DNA of 7,552 nucleotides, taken from assembly GCA_937967805.1 (NCBI GenBank), contig CALBTC010000350.1, positions 1 through 7,552 on the forward strand, written 5' to 3'. The position numbers were made by a program, and so were the translations under genes. Under the pieces are notes generated by a model. That model was not told where the DNA came from. It did not search any database and worked only from the letters and a program-made list of their open reading frames with translations. Shown one piece after another: positions 1 through 6,574 of this stretch (its first letter is position 1; every line of letters begins with the position of its first letter). The DNA is from an uncultured Anaerolineaceae bacterium (GTDB lineage Bacteria; Chloroflexota; Anaerolineae; Promineifilales; Promineifilaceae).

Positions 1-85
1 CTAAATCCCAGGCGGTGCTGAGGGCGCGGGCAATTTCCCGCAGGGCGCTCAACGCTTGTGGGCGGGTGGAGTGGGTGTTGAACAT
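1..85 (-). CDS. Start of a gene running off the left edge (possibly a GAF/signal-transduction protein)
   Basis: On the minus strand an ATG at 85-83 opens a frame of 28 codons with no stop, continuing past the window edge. The N-terminus reads MFNTHSTRPQALSALREIAR followed by ALSTAWDL. An amphipathic helix of this kind (LREIARALSTAWDL) often leads into GAF domains of multi-domain histidine kinases and guanylate/adenylate cyclases. That resemblance is an impression from a very short stretch, not a domain call. There is no Shine-Dalgarno sequence before the ATG. Instead a perfect TATAAT lies six bases upstream, so the message may begin at the ATG itself. The gene is divergent from the toxin-antitoxin operon to its right. 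Confidence 0.5.
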   Translation of the reverse strand, partial: MFNTHSTRPQALSALREIARALSTAWDL

Positions 86-91
86 GAGGCG

Positions 92-120
92 ATTATAGCG
101 AAACGGCCGTATCTTTCATA
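92..120 (-). promoter_or_regulatory. Promoter for the left-edge gene, probably giving a leaderless mRNA
   Basis: On the minus strand a perfect -10 hexamer TATAAT occupies 97-92, and six bases (CGCCTC) separate it from the ATG at 85. The expected start of transcription therefore falls on or next to the A of the start codon. A 17-nt spacer upstream gives only a weak -35 (TATGAA, 120-115). One copy of ACGGCCGT (103-110) sits inside the spacer. The placement of the start is inference from spacing. Confidence 0.4.
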
Positions 121-143
121 AGTCGGTAAACGAACAAGTTTAA

Positions 144-173
144 TTGACACCCGATTAAAAAGGGGTGTAAAAT
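144..173 (+). promoter_or_regulatory. Toxin-antitoxin promoter with operator-like inverted repeat
   Basis: A perfect -35 TTGACA (144-149) is followed after 18 nt by a -10 TAAAAT (168-173). Between and overlapping the two boxes is an exact inverted repeat, ACACCC (147-152) and GGGTGT (163-168), with a 10-nt AT-rich spacer. A direct repeat CCCGATT at 150-156 and 178-184 brackets the -10. Type II antitoxins of the ribbon-helix-helix class usually repress their own operon at such sites, so this is the expected operator. The binding itself is inferred. Confidence 0.7.
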
Positions 174-219
174 AGGACCCGATTTTAGGCCCCAAAATAA
201 ATGCCTTTTGAGGTGAGAC

Positions 220-453
220 ATGCGACAGGCAAAATTTAGTTTAGCAGAACCAAATATCCGATTTTTGAATAAGCATAAACAATATGGCTATAAAGATAAA
301 AGTGCGCTTGTGCGAGATGCCCTGGATCGATTAAGAGAAGAGATAGAGCGCCAGCAGCTAGAAGCCTCAGCTGATCTGTACAGCGAACTGTATGAGATCG
401 ATGAAGAAACGCAAATGTTAACTGATTCAGCCATAAGTGATTGGCCAGAATGA
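220..453 (+). CDS. Ribbon-helix-helix antitoxin of a MazEF/PemIK-type module
   Basis: This 77-residue protein has the layout of a MetJ/Arc/CopG-class antitoxin. A short N-terminal strand (QAKFSL, residues 3-8) precedes two helices (roughly 9-20 and 27-47) that include KSALVRDALDRLREEI; this part would dimerise and bind DNA. Residues from about 48 to 77 are acidic and end in DSAISDWPE, typical of the tail that wraps around and blocks a MazF toxin. The start is fixed by a good ribosome-binding site, GAGGTGAG at 210-217, close to the ATG. Its stop overlaps the toxin start in ATGA, so the two are translationally coupled. The gene is conspicuously richer in A and T than the genes to its right, which fits recent acquisition. 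The DNA-binding role is inferred from family resemblance; no specific subfamily is claimed. Confidence 0.85.
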   Translation: MRQAKFSLAEPNIRFLNKHKQYGYKDKSALVRDALDRLREEIERQQLEASADLYSELYEIDEETQMLTDSAISDWPE

Positions 454-806
454 GCAAGTTACGCCGAGGGATGGTCATTGATATTAACCTGGACCCTACT
501 TTGGGATCCGAAACAGGGAAAATCCGCCCCTGTATTATCGTGACCAATGACACCTATAATGCGCGGGTTCCTGTGGTTCAAGTTGTGCCAATCACGGGAT
601 GGAATGAAAAAAAAGAGCGAATTGTCACCAATGTCACCCTTTTTCCTTCAGAGAAGAATGGACTATCTAAAAAGTCTGTGGCCGATTGCCTACAAACGCG
701 TCCAGTCGATCATCGTTTTCGGCTTGTAAAGATTCGCGGCGCATTGTCTTCAAAGCAGTTGGAACAGATTGATCAGGCGCTTAAGGCAGTCTTTTCACTT
801 CCTTGA
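450..806 (+). CDS. mazF: MazF/PemK-family endoribonuclease toxin
   Basis: The 118-residue product matches the MazF/PemK fold, whose members cut RNA at short specific sequences and halt growth when the antitoxin is lost. Visible family hallmarks are RRGMVIDINLDPTLGSETGK (residues 5-24), the RP pair at 26-27, VPIT at 46-49, and the C-terminal block with KSVADCLQTRPVDHRFR. R26 and T49 line up with the catalytic Arg and Thr known in this family (R25 and T48 of Bacillus subtilis MazF), so the toxin looks active. Length is normal (about 110-120). I chose the ATG at 450, which overlaps the antitoxin stop as ATGA; an in-frame TTG at 441 is also possible but has no better ribosome-binding site. The cleavage sequence cannot be read from the gene. 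The gene is followed by a strong terminator and converges with the glutamine synthetase gene. Confidence 0.92.
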   Translation: MSKLRRGMVIDINLDPTLGSETGKIRPCIIVTNDTYNARVPVVQVVPITGWNEKKERIVTNVTLFPSEKNGLSKKSVADCLQTRPVDHRFRLVKIRGALSSKQLEQIDQALKAVFSLP

Positions 807-834
807 GGCGTGTACATTTGTAGAATGAATAAGT

Positions 835-876
835 AAATATATTGAAAGGTGGGCTGGCCCACCTTTCAATATATTT
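835..876. terminator. Bidirectional terminator, perfect 20-bp inverted repeat
   Basis: The arms at 835-854 and 857-876 are exact reverse complements, separated by only TG. The core is AAAGGTGGGC / GCCCACCTTT and the outer ends are AT-rich (AAATATATT), so either transcript reads a GC-rich hairpin followed by a U-rich stretch. It lies between the convergent toxin (ends 806) and glutamine synthetase (ends 889) genes and can stop both. Confidence 0.85.
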
Positions 877-888
877 CGTTTTACCGGT

Positions 889-3069
<2,181 letters not shown>

Positions 3070-3100
3070 GTTGTTTCTCCTCAATTTGGATAGTTCACTC

Positions 3101-3156
3101 AACCTCCCGTATGCTTCATAAAAATAGCTTGCTGTGGCAGAAACCTGCGGGAGGTT
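3101..3156 (-). promoter_or_regulatory. Long-range hairpin in the glutamine synthetase leader
   Basis: The 9-base arms AACCTCCCG (3101-3109) and CGGGAGGTT (3148-3156) are exactly complementary and enclose about 38 nt. They lie after the leader terminator and before the glnN ribosome-binding site. In the mRNA the 5' arm reads AACCTCCCG, which is anti-Shine-Dalgarno-like and could alternatively pair with the GAGGAG before the ATG. Smaller alternatives such as GGCAG/CTGCC share bases with it. Function is inferred. Confidence 0.4.
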
Positions 3157-3170
3157 CGGCACCTGCCAAC

Positions 3171-3220
3171 AAAAAAGACGCCTGCGCGCAGAAGTCCCGA
3201 AGGATTTCTGGCGAGGCGTC
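3171..3220 (-). terminator. Leader terminator (candidate attenuator) before glnN
   Basis: Read on the minus strand, GACGCCT (3220-3214) pairs with AGGCGTC (3183-3177). Inside are CAGAA/TTCTG-type pairing (3210-3206 with 3193-3189) and a TCC-TTCG-GGA tip, a stable UUCG tetraloop. Six T residues (3176-3171) follow at once, so this is a textbook intrinsic terminator. It starts about 30 nt after the start expected from the promoter at 3257-3285, and therefore sits inside the glnN leader. It shares GGCCnnGACGCCTC with the amt leader hairpin. It could also serve as terminator of the unknown gene ending at 3344, but the promoter lies between them. Confidence 0.75.
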
Positions 3221-3256
3221 TTGGCCTTTACAAGATATTGTTGTTACAGGCTGGCT

Positions 3257-3285
3257 ATTCTAGCGAGGTGTGCGGGCTTCGTCAA
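3257..3285 (-). promoter_or_regulatory. glnN promoter
   Basis: On the minus strand TTGACG (3285-3280), a 17-nt spacer and TAGAAT (3262-3257) form a near-consensus sigma-70-type promoter. Transcription should start near 3250, giving a leader of about 180 nt before the ATG at 3069. It gives glnN its own transcript, separate from the unknown gene. Confidence 0.65.
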
Positions 3286-3301
3286 ATAGTAGTTTGTAGC
3301 A

Positions 3302-3320
3302 AAACGGCCGTCTCCCGTTT
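3302..3320 (-). terminator. Possible weak terminator after the unknown gene
   Basis: On the minus strand AAACGG and CCGTTT pair over a 7-nt loop and are followed by TTG. The 3' arm is built from one copy of the palindrome ACGGCCGT (3304-3311). It lies 24 nt after the stop of the unknown gene. The stem is short, so termination may be inefficient and some read-through into glnN is possible. Confidence 0.3.
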
Positions 3321-3343
3321 GTGCAAATTGTCCAAACGCCGCG

Positions 3344-4288
3344 TCAATCCGGGCTGCTCAACAGGCCACGCCGCTGGAAATCGCGGCGTACGCGCTGGGC
3401 CAGATCAGCGGCGCTGCTGCCCAGGAACAGGCCAAACCGATCTTCATCGGGGCGGGCCTCCACAGCCAGCCAATGCAGGCCATCACGGTATTGCGGCAGT
3501 TCAATTTCGTTGATTTGTAACGGCCGTTCCGCGTGCAAATGATCCTGAATTTCCTGCCAATGGGGCGGGAACAGCCGGTCAGGGCGCAGGTCGAATTTGA
3601 TTTGTAAACGGCCGTCCCCAATCAGCGCCTCAGCCACCAGCTCCCACAAATCCAGCACTTCCATCCCGGCCGACTTGGGCACTTCACGCCGCTGGTTAAC
3701 GGCATAAGTGTAGATCGTTTTGCCGTCGGCCGCCTGGAACACAGGGGCCCAAAAGTCGGTTTGCCCGGTGACGCGCTTTTTCAGGTAAAAAATCGGCCGG
3801 CGCAGCCCCAATGTGGCGCGGCTGACGCCGCGCACGTGCAGCTTATCGCTCAATCCCTTTTCGCCCAAAATGCCCGCCTCGTGCAAAAAATCCGTCAGAT
3901 ATTCGCGCACTTTGGCCAGCTCCACGTGCTTAAAAACCGGGCCGTTTTTGGTGACGGCCAATACCTGTTCATTGATGGTGTACACGGGGAAAACGGCGCG
4001 GGCGCGCCGGGCAATGAAAACGTAGTCAGGCAGTCGCGAAGCGTTCACCAGGCCATGCAGCAGCCGGGTGAGCGGCTCTACAATTTGCTGCGGATGTTTG
4101 GCCGTCACGCGAAAGCCACAGACGTCCACGCCAAATGATTTTTGCAGGCCGATGTGCTCCACAAAAATGGGGATTTGGTAAACTGTGCCGGCGTTCATCG
4201 TGGCCGAGACGATTTCTACGCGGGCGATGTAGGGGTGGGTACGGCCGTATGAATCAACGGCCGTGTTTCGTTCAACAGAAATCTTCAT
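3344..4288 (-). CDS. Unrecognised protein between glutamine synthetase and amt
   Basis: A 314-residue soluble protein with no signal peptide and no evident membrane segment. I do not recognise its family. It is well formed, with codon use and GC content like its neighbours. Visible stretches include YGRTHPYIARVEIVSATMNA near the N-terminus, an RRARAVFPVYTIN segment, HVELAKVREYLTDFLHEAGI, and a C-terminal part with GDGRLQIKFDLRPDRL and RPLQINEIELPQYRD. The last two carry copies of the ACGGCCGT repeat in different frames. There is no obvious catalytic motif, ATP-binding loop or helix-turn-helix. I chose the ATG at 4288; a TTG at 4345 would add 19 residues, but it falls on a likely -10 box (TACAAT). 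The gene is transcribed toward glnN and follows amt on the same strand, so a nitrogen-related role is possible but unsupported. Confidence 0.75.
   Translation of the reverse strand: MKISVERNTAVDSYGRTHPYIARVEIVSATMNAGTVYQIPIFVEHIGLQKSFGVDVCGFRVTAKHPQQIVEPLTRLLHGLVNASRLPDYVFIARRARAVFPVYTINEQVLAVTKNGPVFKHVELAKVREYLTDFLHEAGILGEKGLSDKLHVRGVSRATLGLRRPIFYLKKRVTGQTDFWAPVFQAADGKTIYTYAVNQRREVPKSAGMEVLDLWELVAEALIGDGRLQIKFDLRPDRLFPPHWQEIQDHLHAERPLQINEIELPQYRDGLHWLAVEARPDEDRFGLFLGSSAADLAQRVRRDFQRRGLLSSPD
3511..3618. repeat. Two near-identical 20-bp direct repeats carrying ACGGCCGT inside the unknown gene
   Basis: TGATTTGTAACGGCCGTTCC (3511-3530) recurs at 3599-3618 as GATTTGTAAACGGCCGTCCC with one added A. 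In the protein they encode ERPLQINE and GDGRLQIKF. LQI keeps the same reading frame in both, but the octamer is read in different frames. This suggests the unit is a DNA-level element tolerated in coding sequence. Confidence 0.6.
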
Positions 4289-4298
4289 AAGTTCGTTT

Positions 4299-4315
4299 GC
4301 CTCAGGGGCAAATGA
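4299..4315 (-). promoter_or_regulatory. Small hairpin just before the unknown gene
   Basis: TTTGCC and GGCAAA pair around a 5-nt loop about 10 nt upstream of the ATG at 4288, where a ribosome would land. No strong Shine-Dalgarno sequence is visible here; GAGG inside the hairpin is the nearest candidate. The hairpin could lower translation, but this is only inferred. Confidence 0.3.
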
Positions 4316-4335
4316 TGGTTTGTGTTCTGCTGAAA

Positions 4336-4364
4336 ATTGTATCAACCCTAAATCTCCCGGCCAA
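4336..4364 (-). promoter_or_regulatory. Possible promoter for the unknown gene
   Basis: On the minus strand TTGGCC (4364-4359), a 17-nt spacer and TACAAT (4341-4336) make a reasonable promoter. Transcription would start near 4329, about 40 nt before the ATG at 4288. If it is real, the TTG at 4345 cannot be the start codon on this transcript. Confidence 0.4.
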
Positions 4365-4396
4365 ACGTTTTATTAGGATTTACCCCAGGCAGGCCC

Positions 4397-4457
4397 AGGA
4401 CTGGCAATCCTAAACAGAATGGTTTTATGGCTGCTACTGTCCAGGACTGCCAGTCCT
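4397..4457. repeat. Pair of short palindromic repeats (AGGACTGsCArTCCT)
   Basis: AGGACTGGCAATCCT (4397-4411) and AGGACTGCCAGTCCT (4443-4457) differ at two of 15 positions. The second is a perfect 7-bp inverted repeat around one base. Both are preceded by CC and followed by TA. They resemble dispersed REP-like intergenic repeats. No function can be assigned from sequence. Confidence 0.55.
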
Positions 4458-4478
4458 ACGCTCCATAATTCCTTAGAA

Positions 4479-4515
4479 TAATAAAGAAACCGAGCCAGCT
4501 TCACGCCACCTCGGT
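4479..4515 (-). terminator. Possible terminator downstream of amt
   Basis: On the minus strand ACCGAG (4515-4510) pairs with CTCGGT (4494-4489) around a partly paired 15-nt middle, followed by TTCTTTATT. It lies about 220 nt after the amt stop and would end any transcript that passes the larger hairpin at 4666-4730. Confidence 0.5.
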
Positions 4516-4552
4516 CATCAAAAGAGTTGTTCCTTTATTCAAACCTAATCCG

Positions 4553-4618
4553 GTCATTCCCGCGAAGGCGGGAATCCACTCCTCTAAGCAAATGGATACC
4601 TGCCTACACAGGTATGAC
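4553..4618. mobile_element. MITE-like inverted-repeat element
   Basis: A 66-bp unit begins GTCAT and ends ATGAC. Its two 26-bp arms (4553-4578 and 4593-4618) are imperfect inverted copies of each other: GTCATTCCCGCGAAGGCGGG against the complement GTCATACCTGTGTAGGCAGG, both continuing to ATCCA. Each arm is also a hairpin in itself: ATTCCCGC-GAAG-GCGGGAAT at 4556-4575, and ATACCTG with CAGGTAT at 4596-4615. Arms of the GTCATTCCCGCG type are known from small non-coding repeats in many bacteria. It encodes nothing, so any mobility would depend on a transposase elsewhere. Confidence 0.6.
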
Positions 4619-4665
4619 AATTGCAGGTGTTTGGTTAATCAGGAACATCTCAAAAATAAAAAGGG

Positions 4666-4730
4666 AATAGGACACAGATTCACACAGATTTTCACAGATT
4701 TGTTCTATCTGTGTTCATCTGTGTCCTATT
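4666..4730. repeat. Large CACAGATT inverted repeat, likely amt terminator
   Basis: The arms 4666-4689 and 4707-4730 are reverse complements over 24 bases with two mismatches, around a 17-nt loop. The left half contains three spaced copies of CACAGATT and the right half two copies of ATCTGTGT. It starts seven bases after the amt stop. Read on the minus strand it is followed by CCCTTTTTATTTTTG, so the RNA would form a long hairpin with a U-rich tail. It probably both ends and protects the amt mRNA. Confidence 0.65.
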
Positions 4731-4736
4731 TCTCTT

Positions 4737-6086
4737 TTAGTCAGTGCTGGGGCTGGGGATGATGGCCGATCCAAACTCGGGGTAGTTGACCGTGCCGTGC
4801 TCAGACAGGTCCAGGCCTTCCAGCTCTTCTGTCTCGGAAACGCGCAGAATGCCTGCGGCTTTGAGTGCAAAGAAGACAGCTGACATCATGACGAAGGCCC
4901 AGATGGCGTAAACGGCCGAACCCAACAACTGTACGCCCAACCCGGCGGCATCGCTAAACAGCGCCGTGGCAACACCACCCCAGATGCCGCATAAACCGTG
5001 TACCGGCCAGGCCCCAACGGGATCGTCAATCTTGACTTTCTCCAGCAAGACCATACCGGCCACAACCAGCACACCGGCCACGGCGCCAATAATGAGCGCC
5101 GAAATGTTGGAAACCACATCGGCGTTGGCAGTGATGCCCACTAAACCGGCCAGCATACCGTTAAGCGCGTAGCTCAAGTCTGGCTTACCGTCATTCAGGA
5201 AGGTGGAGGCGATGGTGGCCAGGATACCGCCGGTGCAGGCTGCCAGGAAGGTGTTCACCGCCACGGTTACCACGGCAATCGTGTTTTCCGTACCGGCCAT
5301 GGCCAGCACAGAGCCGGGATTAAAGCCAAACCAGCCAATGAGCAGAATAAACACGCCCAGGGTAGCCGAGGTAATGTTGTGGCCCGGCATCGGGTTGGCG
5401 GTGCCGTCCTTGTTGAAACGGCCGATGCGCGGCCCCAACACAATCGCCCCGGCCAGGCCGGCAAAACCACCCACGGCATGCACAATCAGCGATCCGGCAA
5501 AGTCATGGAAGCCCAGGGAGGAGAGCCAGCCGCCGCCCCATTGCCAGAAACCGGCAATGGGGTAGATGAGACCCGTCAGTACGGCGCTGTAAATGAGATA
5601 AGCGCGAAACTGCATCCGTCCGGCGACGGCTCCGGAGACAATGGTGGCGGCCGTGGCGGCAAACGCCACCTGGAACAAAAAGTCGGTCTGGAAGTGGGGC
5701 AGGTAGCCCAGGTCGATGGCGTCCTGGCCGGGGATGCCCACACCGGCAAAGCCGATGATGCCGTTGGCCGCGCCGCTGTACATGATGCCGTAGCCTACCA
5801 GAAAGTAAAGAACGGCCCCCACACACATGTCCATAACGTTTTTAAACAAAATGTTGATCGTGTTTTTGCCGCTGTTGAAGCCGGACTCCACCAGGGCAAA
5901 GCCCGCCTGCATGAACAAAACCAGTACGGCGGCGATAAACATCGTCAGGTTGTCGATGGCGAAGGCGAGTTCATCCATCGGCGAGATTTCCTGGGCCAGG
6001 GCGTTGTCTACCACGGCAAAGCAAATGGCCAGGGCCAATGCTGACAAACCGATGCGGCTAAAGCGACTGCGAATTTTGTAATCCAT
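4737..6086 (-). CDS. amt: Ammonium transporter, Amt/Mep/Rh family
   Basis: This 449-residue membrane protein takes up ammonium through a trimeric channel-like transporter. An N-terminal signal peptide is likely (hydrophobic stretch 13-31, cleavage near NALA-QE), followed by about eleven membrane segments. Family landmarks, with E. coli AmtB equivalents inferred by eye: F142 and F255 (gating Phe, in FQVAF and GWFGFNPGS), W183 (WGGG), D195 (DFAGS), and the twin pore histidines H203 (IVHAVGGFAG) and H363 (PVHGLCGIWGG). All are intact, so the transporter should work. The C-terminal tail ELEGLDLSEHGTVNYPEF is the segment that in this family controls transport and meets PII proteins; no PII gene is in the window. 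The start is supported by GGAG eight bases upstream. The gene has its own promoter and attenuator-like leader and diverges from gltB. Confidence 0.95.
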   Translation of the reverse strand: MDYKIRSRFSRIGLSALALAICFAVVDNALAQEISPMDELAFAIDNLTMFIAAVLVLFMQAGFALVESGFNSGKNTINILFKNVMDMCVGAVLYFLVGYGIMYSGAANGIIGFAGVGIPGQDAIDLGYLPHFQTDFLFQVAFAATAATIVSGAVAGRMQFRAYLIYSAVLTGLIYPIAGFWQWGGGWLSSLGFHDFAGSLIVHAVGGFAGLAGAIVLGPRIGRFNKDGTANPMPGHNITSATLGVFILLIGWFGFNPGSVLAMAGTENTIAVVTVAVNTFLAACTGGILATIASTFLNDGKPDLSYALNGMLAGLVGITANADVVSNISALIIGAVAGVLVVAGMVLLEKVKIDDPVGAWPVHGLCGIWGGVATALFSDAAGLGVQLLGSAVYAIWAFVMMSAVFFALKAAGILRVSETEELEGLDLSEHGTVNYPEFGSAIIPSPSTD

Positions 6087-6141
6087 CTGTTCTTCTCCTT
6101 TGTTCTGCCACTAAAAAATGATGAAAATTAGGCGACCGTGT

Positions 6142-6162
6142 CGCAGACCCTTAGGGTCTGCG
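6142..6162. promoter_or_regulatory. Perfect hairpin in the amt leader
   Basis: CGCAGACCC (6142-6150) and GGGTCTGCG (6154-6162) are exact inverted repeats with a 3-nt loop. It lies between the leader terminator and the amt ribosome-binding site. A smaller hairpin GCGAC-ACG-GTCGC on the minus strand shares its last bases, so the two exclude each other. It may be part of a leader switch, or a dispersed repeat that landed here. Confidence 0.45.
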
Positions 6163-6171
6163 TCTTGAAAC

Positions 6172-6218
6172 AAAAAACGCCCCTCGGGCAAAAAGTGGAA
6201 TCACTTTCCCGAGAGGCG
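6172..6218 (-). terminator. Leader terminator (candidate attenuator) before amt
   Basis: On the minus strand CGCCTCTCGGG (6218-6208) pairs with CCCGAGGGGCG (6188-6178) over 11 bp with one G-T pair. It is topped by AAAGTG/CACTTT with an ATTC loop, and six T residues (6177-6172) follow. This is a strong intrinsic terminator. The gene to its right, gltB, is on the other strand, so no minus-strand gene upstream could own it; it must act in the amt leader. Its foot GGCCGTGACGCCTC (6226-6213) matches the glnN leader GGCCAAGACGCCTC at 12 of 14 positions. Confidence 0.8.
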
Positions 6219-6248
6219 TCACGGCCAAAATTTATTTGATTGCTTTCA

Positions 6249-6277
6249 ACTCTACTGACCAATCCCGATGAAGTCAA
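6249..6277 (-). promoter_or_regulatory. amt promoter
   Basis: On the minus strand TTGACT (6277-6272), a 17-nt spacer and TAGAGT (6254-6249) form a promoter very like that of glnN (TTGACG-17-TAGAAT). Transcription should start near 6242, leaving a leader of about 155 nt. An inverted repeat AATCCCGAT / ATCGGATT (near 6262-6284, one extra base) overlaps the -35 and could be a regulator site. Confidence 0.55.
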
Positions 6278-6320
6278 TCGGATTAGCCCCGGAAAATTGA
6301 CCGAAAGATTTTTGGCAGGG

Positions 6321-6388
6321 TTGTGAATTCTACACAAAATGGGCCTGACAAGTTGACATAAAAACTCATTGTGCGCAAAATTTCACAA
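6321..6388. promoter_or_regulatory. gltB promoter with paired TTGTG/CACAA sites
   Basis: A perfect TTGACA (6353-6358), 17-nt spacer and CAAAAT (6376-6381) give a plus-strand promoter about 295 nt before gltB. Inverted repeats TTGTG-N7-CACAA (6321-6337) and TTGTG-N10-CACAA (6369-6388) flank it, centred about 50 bp apart; the second covers the -10. They may bind a regulator, but the unequal spacing makes this uncertain. Confidence 0.4.
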
Positions 6389-6574
6389 ATCGCCTAATCT
6401 TTTTGGTTGAATGTCGTACAAACTTAACGATCACAGAGACAGCCCCTCTTTTGTATACTTCTTTTACCCACAATTTTTTCGAAACAACACGGCAAGTTAC
6501 CACAGAGGCCTGGAAGACCTCAACAAGCTTGCTCAAACCCACAAGCTGAACCAACCATTTCTCGAAGATAAATT

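Larger units (their letters stand above)
4346..4736. other. Repeat-rich spacer between the unknown gene and amt
   Basis: This stretch of nearly 400 bases holds no gene that I can support. From left to right it contains the promoter region of the unknown gene, two AGGACTG-type palindromes, a possible terminator, a 66-bp MITE-like element and a large CACAGATT inverted repeat next to the amt stop. Base composition is mixed and lower in GC than the genes. Confidence 0.6.

Noticed and set aside
236..553. 105-codon minus-strand frame over the toxin-antitoxin genes
   Set aside because: It is antisense to both toxin and antitoxin, which are clearly coding and coupled.
3070..3162. N-terminal extension of glutamine synthetase from GTG at 3162
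   Set aside because: GSIII proteins start near the ATG at 3069, which has a strong GAGGAG site; the extension is leader sequence with RNA structure.
3070..3256. Glutamine riboswitch, ANTAR target or T-box in the glnN leader
   Set aside because: I see neither the riboswitch core nor a T-box sequence, and only about 25-30 nt precede the terminator hairpin.
4346..4736. CRISPR array in the repeat-rich spacer
   Set aside because: The repeats differ from one another and do not alternate with constant-length spacers.
5379..6044. A 221-codon plus-strand frame opposite amt
   Set aside because: It is the complement of a certain gene, is rich in G, H, Q and V without hydrophobic pattern or motif, and has no ribosome-binding site.
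6430..6459. Second plus-strand promoter using TATACT at 6454-6459
   Set aside because: The -10 is good but no -35 lies at 16-18 nt and there is no properly spaced extended TG.
6366..6554. 62-codon minus-strand frame in the amt-gltB spacer
   Set aside because: Composition is basic and unlike any family I know, and it lies over the gltB promoter region.
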